From: Streptomyces venezuelae
GTDB taxonomy: Bacteria > Actinomycetota > Actinomycetes > Streptomycetales > Streptomycetaceae
Assembly (NCBI RefSeq): GCF_008642335.1
Contig: NZ_CP029191.1
Span: forward strand, 1,178,001 to 1,242,000
DNA: 64,000 nucleotides
Direction of reading: 5' to 3'
Below are positions 33,429 to 42,990 of the stretch, in pieces. Below the pieces are notes generated by a model. That model was not told where the DNA came from and made no database searches. It worked only from the letters and a program-made list of their open reading frames with translations. Positions within the stretch are counted from its first letter, which is position 1, and each line of letters begins with the position of its first letter. The position numbers and the translations under genes were made by a program.

Positions 33429-33458
33429 GTTGTCGGAGGTTGTCGGACGTTGTCCGAC
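33429..33458. repeat. Three tandem 10-bp repeats
   Basis: GTTGTCGGAG, GTTGTCGGAC and GTTGTCCGAC in direct succession, one helical turn each. The last two also form an 8-bp inverted repeat (TGTCGGAC / GTCCGACA). They lie between the convergent bldD and nusB terminators. Confidence 0.8.
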
Positions 33459-33481
33459 AGAGAGGCCGTACGGAGAAAAGT

Positions 33482-33516
33482 CGGAGGGCCCGCAGCGTAT
33501 TGCTGCGGGCCCTCCG
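33482..33516 (-). terminator. nusB terminator
   Basis: A perfect 15-bp stem (33482-33496 with 33502-33516) and a GTATT loop, 18 nt after the nusB stop on the minus strand. Confidence 0.9.
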
Positions 33517-33534
33517 GATGACGATACCGAGGTT

Positions 33535-33969
33535 TTACGCCTCGTCCCGGCGCAGGGACGGCTTCAGGTCCTTGAAGCGTCCGAGCAGACCGTTCACAAA
33601 GGACGGCGACTCGTCCGTGGAGAACTCCTTGGCGAGCTGGACCGCCTCGTCGAGCACCACCGCGTCGGGCGTGGCGTCGACCCAGACGAGTTCGTAGGCC
33701 CCGAGCCGCAGGATGTTCCGGTCGACGACCGGCATGCGGTCCAGGGTCCATCCGACGGCGTACTGCGAGATGAGTTCGTCGATGCGGCGTTCGTGCTCCG
33801 CGTATCCCTCGACGAGCTCCATCGTGTACTCGCTCACCGGCGGCTGCCGGGTGTCGGACCGCGAGTGGCGCACCCAGTCCGCGAGGACCGTCAGGACGTC
33901 GGTACCGCGCTGGTCTGCCTCGAAGAGGATCTGGAAGGCGCGCTTGCGGGCCGTGTTACGAGCAGCCAC
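33535..33969 (-). CDS. nusB: Transcription antitermination factor NusB
   Basis: 144 residues, all-helical. AARNTARKRAFQILFEADQR and EYTMELVEGYAEHERRIDEL are the N-terminal RNA-binding helices, and AYELVWVDATPDAVVLDEAV with LAKEFSTDESPSFVNGLLGR is the conserved C-terminal signature. With NusE (S10) it binds boxA RNA in rRNA antitermination. It starts 2 nt after efp and ends the operon. Confidence 0.97.
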   Translation of the reverse strand: MAARNTARKRAFQILFEADQRGTDVLTVLADWVRHSRSDTRQPPVSEYTMELVEGYAEHERRIDELISQYAVGWTLDRMPVVDRNILRLGAYELVWVDATPDAVVLDEAVQLAKEFSTDESPSFVNGLLGRFKDLKPSLRRDEA

Positions 33970-33971
33970 GG

Positions 33972-34538
33972 TTAGCTGTTCACCCGGCCGAGGTAGCTGC
34001 TGTCACGGGTGTCGACCTTGATCTTCTCGCCCGTGGTGATGAAGAGCGGCACCTGGATCTGGTGGCCGGTCTCCAGCGTGGCGGGCTTGGTGCCACCGGT
34101 GGAGCGGTCGCCCTGGACGCCCGGCTCGGTCTCCTGGATGACCAGCTCGACGGCGGCGGGGAGCTCGACGTAGAGCACCGAGCCCTCGTGCTGGGCGACG
34201 GAGGCGGTGAAGCCCTCGATCAGGAAGTTGGCGGCGTCGCCGACGGCCTTGCGGTCGACGTGCAGCTGGTCGTAGGTCTCCATGTCCATGAAGACGAAGT
34301 ACTCGCCGTCCATGTAGGAGAACTGCATGTCGCGCTTGTCGATCGTGGCCGTGTCGACCTTGACGCCGGCGTTGAACGTCTTGTCGACGACCTTGCCGGA
34401 GAGCACGTTCTTGAGCTTGGTGCGCACGAAGGCCGGGCCCTTGCCGGGCTTGACGTGCTGGAACTCGACGACGGACCAGAGCTGGCCGCCTTCGAGCTTG
34501 AGCACCAGGCCGTTCTTGAGGTCGTTCGTGGAAGCCAC
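33972..34538 (-). CDS. efp: Elongation factor P
   Basis: 188 residues, three OB/KOW domains. It relieves ribosome stalling at polyproline stretches. The tip loop of domain I reads P31-G-K33-G-P35. This PGKGP form is described in actinobacteria, where the lysine works without modification; no EpmA or DHS-type modifier is visible nearby. GTG start at 34538 with GGAG about 11 nt upstream. It sits between the M24 peptidase homologue and nusB. Confidence 0.97.
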   Translation of the reverse strand: MASTNDLKNGLVLKLEGGQLWSVVEFQHVKPGKGPAFVRTKLKNVLSGKVVDKTFNAGVKVDTATIDKRDMQFSYMDGEYFVFMDMETYDQLHVDRKAVGDAANFLIEGFTASVAQHEGSVLYVELPAAVELVIQETEPGVQGDRSTGGTKPATLETGHQIQVPLFITTGEKIKVDTRDSSYLGRVNS

Positions 34539-34596
34539 GGTTGCGGAATCTCCTGCACTGACTGACTGGTGGACGACCCCGGGCGCGCACGCGCCT

Positions 34597-35709
34597 TCAG
34601 AGCGCGAGCAGTTCCTTGGTCGTGATGGTGAGTAGCTCGGGTCCGCCGTCCGCCTCGGGGCGCACGACGAGCGTGTCATCGATCCGGACACCACCCCGGC
34701 CAGGGAGGTGAACCCCCGGTTCGACGGTGACCGGCACGCAGACGTCCAGTTTACCCATGGCCGCGGGCGCCAATTGAGGGTCCTCGTCGATTTCGAGCCC
34801 CACACCGTGTCCGGTGCTGGGAGCGAGCCCTTCCGCATGGCCCGCGGAGTCCAGTACGTGGCGTGCGGCGCGGTCGACGTCGCGGCAGGCGGCGCCGGGT
34901 GCGAGGGCCTCGCGGCCGGCCCGCTGCGCGGCGAAGACGACGTCGTACAACTCGATCTGCCAGTCGGCGGGTGACGTGCCGATGACGAACGTACGCCCGA
35001 TCTCGCAGCGATAGCCGCGGTAGCTGGCGCCCAGACATACGGAGAGGAAGTCCCCCTCCTCCACGCGCCGGTCGGTGGGCCGGTGGCCGCCCCTGCCGGA
35101 GTTCGGTCCTGTCCCGACGGAGGTCGCGAAGGCGGGTCCGTCCGCGCCGTGGTCGACGAGCCGCCGCTCCAGCTCCAGCGCCAGATGCCGCTCCGTTCGC
35201 CCGACGAGGATGGACTCGAGCAGCTCCCCCAACGCCTGATCGGCGATTTCGGCGGCGACCCGCAGACAGGAGAGCTCGTCCTCGTCCTTCACGAGCCGCA
35301 ACTGCTCGACGGCCGTCCCGAGGTCCATGAGCCGCAGCCGCGGCGCGACGGAACCGACCGCCCGGTGCCGGGCGACGGTCAGGTGATGCTCCTCGACGGC
35401 GAGGGCGTCGACGCCCTGGGCGGTGGCGAGATCGGCTCCGGCGACGGCGGGGTCGGCACTCGGCTCGGCCAGCACCTGCACCCGAAGCGCCCCGTCGGCC
35501 CGTACCTGCCCCGACTCCCCGCCGGGCGGACGCCCGCACACCAGAACGTCCTGGTCCTCCCCCTGACCGACGAGAAGCACGGCGCCGTCGGGCGCCGCAC
35601 CCGCGAGATACCGCACGTTGGCGGGCCGGGACACGAGCGCCGCCCCACCGCCCCCGGCAGCACACCGTTCCCGAACCCGCTCCCTGCGGACCGCGTACAC
35701 CTCTGACAT
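34597..35709 (-). CDS. M24-family (Xaa-Pro peptidase-like) protein with altered metal site
   Basis: 370 residues with the two-domain creatinase/prolidase layout: N-terminal domain about 1-135 ([11 protein letters not shown]), pita-bread domain 140-370. The five metal ligands of M24 are Asp, Asp, His, Glu, Glu. Here the first Asp position is Cys (FLSVCLG, C225), the second is Glu ([10 protein letters not shown]236), His is kept ([10 protein letters not shown]301), Glu is kept (VTVEPG, E330), and the last is Asp (GVRIDD, D344). A normal dinuclear centre looks unlikely. It directly precedes efp, which suggests a link to proline-rich protein metabolism, but it may be a binding or otherwise non-peptidase protein. 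Confidence 0.85.
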   Translation of the reverse strand: MSEVYAVRRERVRERCAAGGGGAALVSRPANVRYLAGAAPDGAVLLVGQGEDQDVLVCGRPPGGESGQVRADGALRVQVLAEPSADPAVAGADLATAQGVDALAVEEHHLTVARHRAVGSVAPRLRLMDLGTAVEQLRLVKDEDELSCLRVAAEIADQALGELLESILVGRTERHLALELERRLVDHGADGPAFATSVGTGPNSGRGGHRPTDRRVEEGDFLSVCLGASYRGYRCEIGRTFVIGTSPADWQIELYDVVFAAQRAGREALAPGAACRDVDRAARHVLDSAGHAEGLAPSTGHGVGLEIDEDPQLAPAAMGKLDVCVPVTVEPGVHLPGRGGVRIDDTLVVRPEADGGPELLTITTKELLAL

Positions 35710-35804
35710 GGGGCGAGCCTAAGAGCCCACCCACGCGGGAGCCCGCCAGACGCGTCCGACCGGGCGTCACCCCTATGCCTGCCGAGAGGGCACAACCGCC
35801 CCCG

Positions 35805-36698
35805 CTACCACTGCGGCGGGCTCGCGATCGCTCGGGTCAGGACCTCGTCCAGGACTCGGGCCGTGGCGGGGACGTCCAGTTGGGAGTTGTCGATGATGGG
35901 GAGGCCCGAGCCGTACCAGCCGGCCATGCGGCCGTGGATGCGGGCCACTTCCTCGTCCGTGAGGCGGCGGTTGCCGCTGCGTTCCGCGTTGCGCTCCAGG
36001 ACGATCTCCAGGCCGGGGAGGAGGACCACGGGGAGCAGGCCGGGGCCCACGTGCCGTTTCCAGCCGCCGAGGCCGACGACCGGGCGGTCCGGGAAGACCG
36101 CGTCGTCGAGGATGCACGAGATGCCGTTGGCCAGGAAGTTCCGCGCGGCGAAGCCGCAGGTGCGGCGGGCCAGGCGGTACTGCGCCTCGGAGTGGTCGTT
36201 CCAGCCCGACTGGGGGTCGGCGAACCCCGACCGCACCCATTCGCGTACGTCGTCGAGGCTGATGTGGGCCGTGGGCACGCGACGGTGCTCCGCCCAGTAC
36301 TTGGCGACGCTCGTCTTGCCCGCGCCCGCGGGGCCGATGAGCAGGACCGCGAGTGTCGTGGCGCCGGTGTCCGTGGGGGCCGCTCCCTGCGGGGGGCTCG
36401 GCATGGCGACCGGGCCGCCCGGCGGGAGTTGGATGTGGCTCGTCGTGCCGACGGCGGGGGGTGGGGAGTCGGGCGTGGGAGGGACTGCGCCCGGTCCGTG
36501 CAGGGGGGCCTGCGGCATCGGGGGGCGGCCCTGCGCCTGCGGGGCGTGACCGCCCGCGAACCCGGGCGCGGGAGGCGCGTGCGGCGCCGCTCCGGGAGGC
36601 GGAGCGGTCGGGTGGTGTGCGGCCTGCGACCAGCCGGTGGCCGGTCCGTGCCCCGGCTGGTGGGGCGGCGGCAGCGGAGATCCCACTGCGTGCTGCAT
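35805..36698 (-). CDS. P-loop ATPase/kinase-like protein with proline-rich N-terminus
   Basis: 297 residues. Residues 1-110 are Pro/Gly/Ala/His-rich and probably disordered. The second half is a zeta-toxin/kinase-like P-loop domain with LLIGPAGAGKTSVAKYWA (Walker A near residue 120), HISLDDVREWVRSGF, CILDDAVFPDR and an arginine-rich lid-like stretch (LERNAERSGNRRLTDEEVAR). This resembles small-molecule or nucleoside kinases of the AAA_33 type. The substrate is unknown. It lies between aroB and the M24 gene on the same strand, and the same gene occupies this spot in related genomes from memory. Confidence 0.82.
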   Translation of the reverse strand: MQHAVGSPLPPPHQPGHGPATGWSQAAHHPTAPPPGAAPHAPPAPGFAGGHAPQAQGRPPMPQAPLHGPGAVPPTPDSPPPAVGTTSHIQLPPGGPVAMPSPPQGAAPTDTGATTLAVLLIGPAGAGKTSVAKYWAEHRRVPTAHISLDDVREWVRSGFADPQSGWNDHSEAQYRLARRTCGFAARNFLANGISCILDDAVFPDRPVVGLGGWKRHVGPGLLPVVLLPGLEIVLERNAERSGNRRLTDEEVARIHGRMAGWYGSGLPIIDNSQLDVPATARVLDEVLTRAIASPPQW

Positions 36699-36859
36699 CC
36701 GGTGCCACTCCGTCTCGTGCGACTGTCGCTGGTAGGCAGCGACCTGGCCGCCCGTTACCGAACGGTACCGTCCCCGGCCGCTGTTGTGTGAACGGCCGGG
36801 GAGGCCGAGACGTGCCCGTGGCCGAATCAGAAGGCCACGGTGAGGGGGAGCGAGGGCTT

Positions 36860-38465
<1,606 letters not shown>

Positions 38466-38469
<4 letters not shown>

Positions 38470-39650
38470 CGGATCTGCAGGTTGTCGAGGTAGGACTGCA
38501 CGTTGCGGCGCGTCTCGGGAACGCTGTCCCCACCGAACTTCTCCGCCACCGCGTCGGCGAGCACCAGCGCGACCATCGCCTCCGCGACGATCCCGGCCGC
38601 CGGCACCGCACACACGTCCGAGCGCTGGTGATGCGCCTTGGCCGCCTCACCCGTCGCCACATCGATCGTCGCCAACGCCCGCGGCACGGTCGCGATCGGC
38701 TTCATCGCCGCCCGCACCCGCAACAACTCACCCGTGGTCAGACCACCCTCCGTACCACCCGAGCGACCCGAGGTACGCCGGATGCCGTCCTCGGTCGTGA
38801 CGATCTCGTCGTGCGCCTTCGACCCCGGCACCCGCGCCAGGTCGAAGCCGTCGCCGACCTCCACACCCTTGATCGCCTGAATGCCCATCAGCGCGGCCGC
38901 CAGACGCGCGTCCAGACGCCGGTCCCAGTGCACATGCGAACCCAGCCCCACCGGCACCCCATACGCCAGGACCTCCACGACACCGCCCAGGGTGTCGCCG
39001 TCCTTGTGCGCCTGGTCGATCTCCGCGACCATCGCCTTCGACGCATCCGCATCCAGACAGCGCACCGGATCCGCGTCCAGCCTCTCCACATCCGCAGGCG
39101 TCGGGTACACCCCGTAGGGCGCCTTGGCCGCCGCCAGCTCCGTCACATGCGAGACGATCTCGATGCCCGCCGTCTCCTTCAGGAACGACCGCGCCACCGC
39201 ACCCAGCGCCACCCGCGCCGCGGTCTCCCGCGCCGACGCCCGCTCAAGCACCGGACGCGCCTCGTCGAACCCGTACTTCTGCATCCCCGCCAGATCGGCG
39301 TGGCCGGGACGCGGCCGCGTCAGCGGGGCATTGCGGGCGAGGTCGGCCAGTACCTCCGGATCCACCGGATCGGCCGACATCACCTGCTCCCACTTGGGCC
39401 ACTCCGTGTTGCCCACCATCACCGCGATCGGCGAGCCCATGCTCAGACCATGCCGGACCCCGCCCAAAAACGTGACCTCATCACGCTCGAACTTCATCCG
39501 CGCACCCCGGCCATACCCCAGCCGCCGCCGCGCCAGATGATCCGCCACCATCTCCGTCGTCACCGGAACGCCGGCGGGAAGACCCTCCAACGTCGCGACA
39601 AGCGCGGGTCCGTGCGACTCCCCCGCGGTCAGCCAACGCAACCTGCTCAA
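38466..39650 (-). CDS. aroC: Chorismate synthase
   Basis: 394 residues; makes chorismate from EPSP with reduced [23 protein letters not shown] at the N-terminus, [20 protein letters not shown] and [17 protein letters not shown] are the three family signatures, and [19 protein letters not shown] follows. The start codon is TTG (39650), supported by AGGAG 6 nt upstream. It sits about 190 nt downstream of aroE. Confidence 0.97.
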
Positions 39651-39817
39651 CGGTGCTCCTCATGCTCGCGCCTCGAACTGCTGTCTTCGACGGCGCGGCC
39701 GGGTGCGCGGCCCTGGCCCGCCACCCCCGATCCTCCCACGACCTGAGGGGCGACCCGGCGTCCGGTCCATCTGACGGACGTCCCTCGGCCGCGCCTCGAC
39801 CACGGCGCGACCAGGGA

Positions 39818-39850
39818 TTTACCGTGCGGTCCGGGGTTTACCGTGCGGTC
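39818..39850. repeat. 14-bp direct repeat that duplicates the aroE stop region
   Basis: TTTACCGTGCGGTC occurs at 39818-39831 and 39837-39850, period 19. On the minus strand the upstream copy holds the last aroE codons and stop (ACC GCA CGG TAA); the second copy follows outside the gene. The rest of the 39651-39837 gap shows only the aroC ribosome site. Confidence 0.85.
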
Positions 39851-40668
39851 AGCGCGTGTTCCCCCGCCTTGCGCATGGCGGCGAGGGGCGCGGGGGTGTG
39901 TCCCGTCATCTGCTCGACCTGGAGCACGGCCTGGTGTACGAGGAGGTCGAGGCCGCTGACGACGGCCCCTCCGTACGCCGACCAGCGGGCGGCGAGCTCG
40001 GTGGGCCACGGGTTGTACAGGACGTCGAAGAGGGTGGCGGGCCGCTCGGGCACGGTGGCCGACAGCGCGTCCGTGGTCCCGGCCGGCGTCGTGGCGATCA
40101 CCAGCGGCGCGTGCAGCGCCTCGGACGCGTCCTCCCAGGACTCGGTCCTGACCTGCACGTCGAGGCGGTCGCCCCACTCGCGCATCTCGGCGGCACGGGC
40201 GTCGCTGCGCACGTACGCGACGACCTCACCCGTGCAGATCCGCGCCAGCGCGGCCAGCGCGGACGACGCGGTGGCGCCCGCGCCCAGGATCGCGGCGGAC
40301 TCGACCTGCTCGATGCCCCGCTCGCGGAGCGCGGCGACCATGCCGGGGATGTCGGTGTTGTCACCGACGCGCCTGCCGTCCGCGCCGAACACCACCGTGT
40401 TCACCGCCTCGACGGACGCCGCGGTCTCGCTGACCTGGTCGAGCAGCGGGATGATCGCCCGCTTCAACGGCATGGTCAGCGAGAGCCCGGCCCATTCGGG
40501 CCCCGCCTTCTCGATGAATTCCGGCAGCGCCGCCTCGTCGATCTCGAAACGGTCGTACGTCCAGCCGGTCAGACCCAGTTCCTCGTACGCGGCGCGGTGC
40601 AGCACCGGGGAGAGGGAATGGGCGATCGGGGAGCCGAGAACCGCGGCTCGTCGCTTTTCCGCGCTCAC
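39838..40668 (-). CDS. aroE: Shikimate dehydrogenase
   Basis: 276 residues from the GTG at 40668; reduces 3-dehydroshikimate with NADPH. AVLGSPIAHSLSPVLHRAAY binds shikimate, SLTMPLKRAIIPLLD holds the catalytic lysine, VNTVVF and DNTDIPGM follow, and the nucleotide loop is ILGAGATASSALAALA. The C-terminal SGLDLLVHQAVLQVEQMTGH motif is typical. It overlaps the mltG stop by 4 nt (GTGA), a cell-wall to shikimate coupling conserved in actinobacteria. Confidence 0.97.
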   Translation of the reverse strand: MSAEKRRAAVLGSPIAHSLSPVLHRAAYEELGLTGWTYDRFEIDEAALPEFIEKAGPEWAGLSLTMPLKRAIIPLLDQVSETAASVEAVNTVVFGADGRRVGDNTDIPGMVAALRERGIEQVESAAILGAGATASSALAALARICTGEVVAYVRSDARAAEMREWGDRLDVQVRTESWEDASEALHAPLVIATTPAGTTDALSATVPERPATLFDVLYNPWPTELAARWSAYGGAVVSGLDLLVHQAVLQVEQMTGHTPAPLAAMRKAGEHALTAR

Positions 40669-42380
40669 TGCCCCTCCAGGTATTTCTTGCGGTTCTGGTT
40701 CTGTTCCTCGTTCGTCTCGGCGAAGAGCGTCTTGTCCTCGCTGACGGAGACGAAGTAGTACCAATTCCCCTTGGCCGGATGCAGCGCCGAATTCAGCGCC
40801 ACCTCGCCCGGGTTTCCGATCGGTCCGGGCGGCAGGCCCTTGATCTTGTACGTGTTGTACGGGTCATTGAGCTTGCGCAGCTCGTCGACCGAACCCGTCG
40901 CCAACTCGGACTTGCCGCGCAGGTAGTTGACCGTCGAGTCGAAGTCCAACAGGCCGTACGTTTCGGTGTTGTTGGGCTTGAGACGGTTGTAGACGACCGT
41001 GGCGACCTTTTCGAAGTCGTGTTTGTACTTTCCTTCGGCCTGGACCAGGCTCGCCACGGTGAGAACCTGGAGCGGATCCTTCAGGTTCAGTTCCTGGGCC
41101 TTCGACTTCAGGCCGAGCTCGTCGTACTTCTCCGTCGCGTGGGCCACCATGTTCTTGAGGACGTCAGCGGGCTTCTGGCCCTTGGCGACCGGATAACTGG
41201 AGGGATAGAGGAATCCTTCCAGCGGGTCCTTGATGTCCTTGTTGGTATTCGCCCAGTCGGGAAGCCCGAGAGTGCGCCAGTCCTTCTTGGCGACATTCTC
41301 CGTGGTGCCCTTGGGGACATGGAGGCGGCTGTCGATCTGCGCGTATACCCAGACGTTCCGCTTGCCCTCGGGAATGATGAGGTTGCTGCGGCTCTTCGGG
41401 CTGAGCATCAGCGCGACGGCGCTCTGCGCGGACATCTGCTTCTTGAGCGTGTAGACACCCGACTGGATGGACTGACCGTCCGGGTTCTTCTTCTGGGCGG
41501 AGACGAACGCGTCGACGCTCTTGACGACGCCCGCCGCCTTGAGCTTCTGGCCGATCGCGTAGCCGCCGGAGTCCTTGGGGATCTCGACGACGGCCGTACC
41601 CGAGCCCTCGCCCGCGAAGTCCGGCGCCGTGCCGAAACGGTCCTGGTAGAACTGGTAGCCGAAGTAGCTGACGCCGCCGAGGCCACCCGCGAAGACGAGG
41701 GTGACGACCAGACAGGCGCATCCGTTGCGGCGCTTCTTGGGCTTCTTCCCGCCACGACCGCGCCGGTCGCCGCCGCGGCGGCCGGGGTCGTCGTCGGAGT
41801 CGTCGTCGCCACCGGCGAAGAACGCGTGCTCTCCCTGGTCCGGCCCCGGGTCCCAGTCGGCCTCCGACTCGGGGTCCGCCTCGGCGGGCGCTGGCCTGCG
41901 GCGACCGGGCGGCTCCGGCGGGGAATAGGCGTCGGGCGTGGAGTAGTAGTCGTGGCTCTCCGAGCCGTAACCGGACTGCTGGCCGCCGTACGGATCCATG
42001 GGGTCGCCGCCGTACGGGACCTGCCCCTGACCGCCGGTGTCCCAACCGCCGTTCGAGTGGCCCTGGTCGGAACCGCCGCCGTACCCCTGATCGGGGTTCC
42101 CGTTGTAGCCGTACGCGGCCCCGCCGTCGTACTGCTGCTGTCCGTCGTACTGCTGCTGGCCATAGGCCTGCTGCTGCCCGGTGCTCCACTCCCCGCCGTA
42201 CTGCTGCTGGGACTGGTGGGACTGCTGATGCTGGTGCGGCTGCTGCGGGTGGTACTGCCCCTGGCCGCCGTAGGTGGACGTGCCGCCCGCGGGCTGCTGT
42301 CCTCCCCATCCGCTGTCCCCGTACAACGGGTCCTCCGGATGCCACGGTTCGGAGCCTGGGCCCCGGCCATACTCAGTCAT
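40665..42380 (-). CDS. mltG: MltG/YceG-family endolytic transglycosylase
   Basis: 571 residues. The first 210 are a cytoplasmic low-complexity tail rich in Gln, Gly, Tyr and Ser (runs of QQ) followed by acidic and basic patches (GGKKPKKRRNG). One transmembrane helix (CLVVTLVFAGGLGGVSYFGY) leads to the extracytoplasmic YceG domain, with NVWVYAQIDSRL and the catalytic segment VASLVQAEGKYKHDFEKVAT, where the active-site glutamate of the family is kept. MltG cuts nascent peptidoglycan strands and sets their length. Start ATG at 42380. It is coupled to aroE by a 4-nt overlap. Confidence 0.95.
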   Translation of the reverse strand: MTEYGRGPGSEPWHPEDPLYGDSGWGGQQPAGGTSTYGGQGQYHPQQPHQHQQSHQSQQQYGGEWSTGQQQAYGQQQYDGQQQYDGGAAYGYNGNPDQGYGGGSDQGHSNGGWDTGGQGQVPYGGDPMDPYGGQQSGYGSESHDYYSTPDAYSPPEPPGRRRPAPAEADPESEADWDPGPDQGEHAFFAGGDDDSDDDPGRRGGDRRGRGGKKPKKRRNGCACLVVTLVFAGGLGGVSYFGYQFYQDRFGTAPDFAGEGSGTAVVEIPKDSGGYAIGQKLKAAGVVKSVDAFVSAQKKNPDGQSIQSGVYTLKKQMSAQSAVALMLSPKSRSNLIIPEGKRNVWVYAQIDSRLHVPKGTTENVAKKDWRTLGLPDWANTNKDIKDPLEGFLYPSSYPVAKGQKPADVLKNMVAHATEKYDELGLKSKAQELNLKDPLQVLTVASLVQAEGKYKHDFEKVATVVYNRLKPNNTETYGLLDFDSTVNYLRGKSELATGSVDELRKLNDPYNTYKIKGLPPGPIGNPGEVALNSALHPAKGNWYYFVSVSEDKTLFAETNEEQNQNRKKYLEGQ

Positions 42381-42504
42381 CGATCCCCTACATGCCGCGA
42401 GGCGGGGCCGCCGTCGGGATGGCCGGGCAACCGTTCCGCCTCTTGATGCTGTGCGGCAGCTGTTCGAACACCGCCGCATCGCGCGGAACGTTACCGTATC
42501 GCGA

Positions 42505-42990
42505 TCAGATGACCACTTCGACGCCCTCGCCGGGAGCTTTACCTGACGCCCGTTCGGACTCCAGGGCCTGCTGAAGGATGATCACGGCCGCGGCCTGATC
42601 GATGACAGACCTGCCCTTTTTGGACTTCACGCCGGAGGCGCGCAGACCCTGACTGGCCGTCACTGTGGTCATCCTCTCGTCCACGAGCCTCACCGAAATG
42701 GGGGCGACCATGCGGGCGAGCTCCTGGGTGAAGGCGCGGATCTTGGCGGCCGCCGGGCCCTCGCCCCCGTTGAGGGAGCGAGGGAGGCCGACGACGATCT
42801 CGATCGGCTCGTACTCGTCGGCGAGCTGCTTCAGCCGACGCCGCGCCGCCGGGACGTCGCGTCCCGGCACGGTCTCGACCGGCGTGGCGAGGATCCCGTC
42901 GGGGTCGCACGAGGCGACCCCGATCCGGGCGTCACCGACGTCGATGGCGAGCCGACGGCCCCGGCGCATGCCCGGTGCAGGCTCGGTCAT
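42505..42990 (-). CDS. ruvX: Holliday junction resolvase-like protein RuvX (YqgF)
   Basis: 161 residues with an RNase H-like fold. Motifs: LAIDVGDARIGVASCDPDGI (first acidic residue), EIVVGLPRSLNGGEGPAA, and VRLVDERMTTVTASQGLR (central Glu). YqgF proteins process 16S rRNA precursors or resolve junctions; both roles are proposed. Start overlaps the alaS stop by one base (TGATG), so they are co-translated, the frequent alaS-ruvX pairing. Confidence 0.95.
   Translation of the reverse strand: MTEPAPGMRRGRRLAIDVGDARIGVASCDPDGILATPVETVPGRDVPAARRRLKQLADEYEPIEIVVGLPRSLNGGEGPAAAKIRAFTQELARMVAPISVRLVDERMTTVTASQGLRASGVKSKKGRSVIDQAAAVIILQQALESERASGKAPGEGVEVVI

Noticed and set aside
42381..42504. A possible small gene between ruvX and mltG
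   Set aside because: No ribosome site with a sensible reading frame; treated as spacer.
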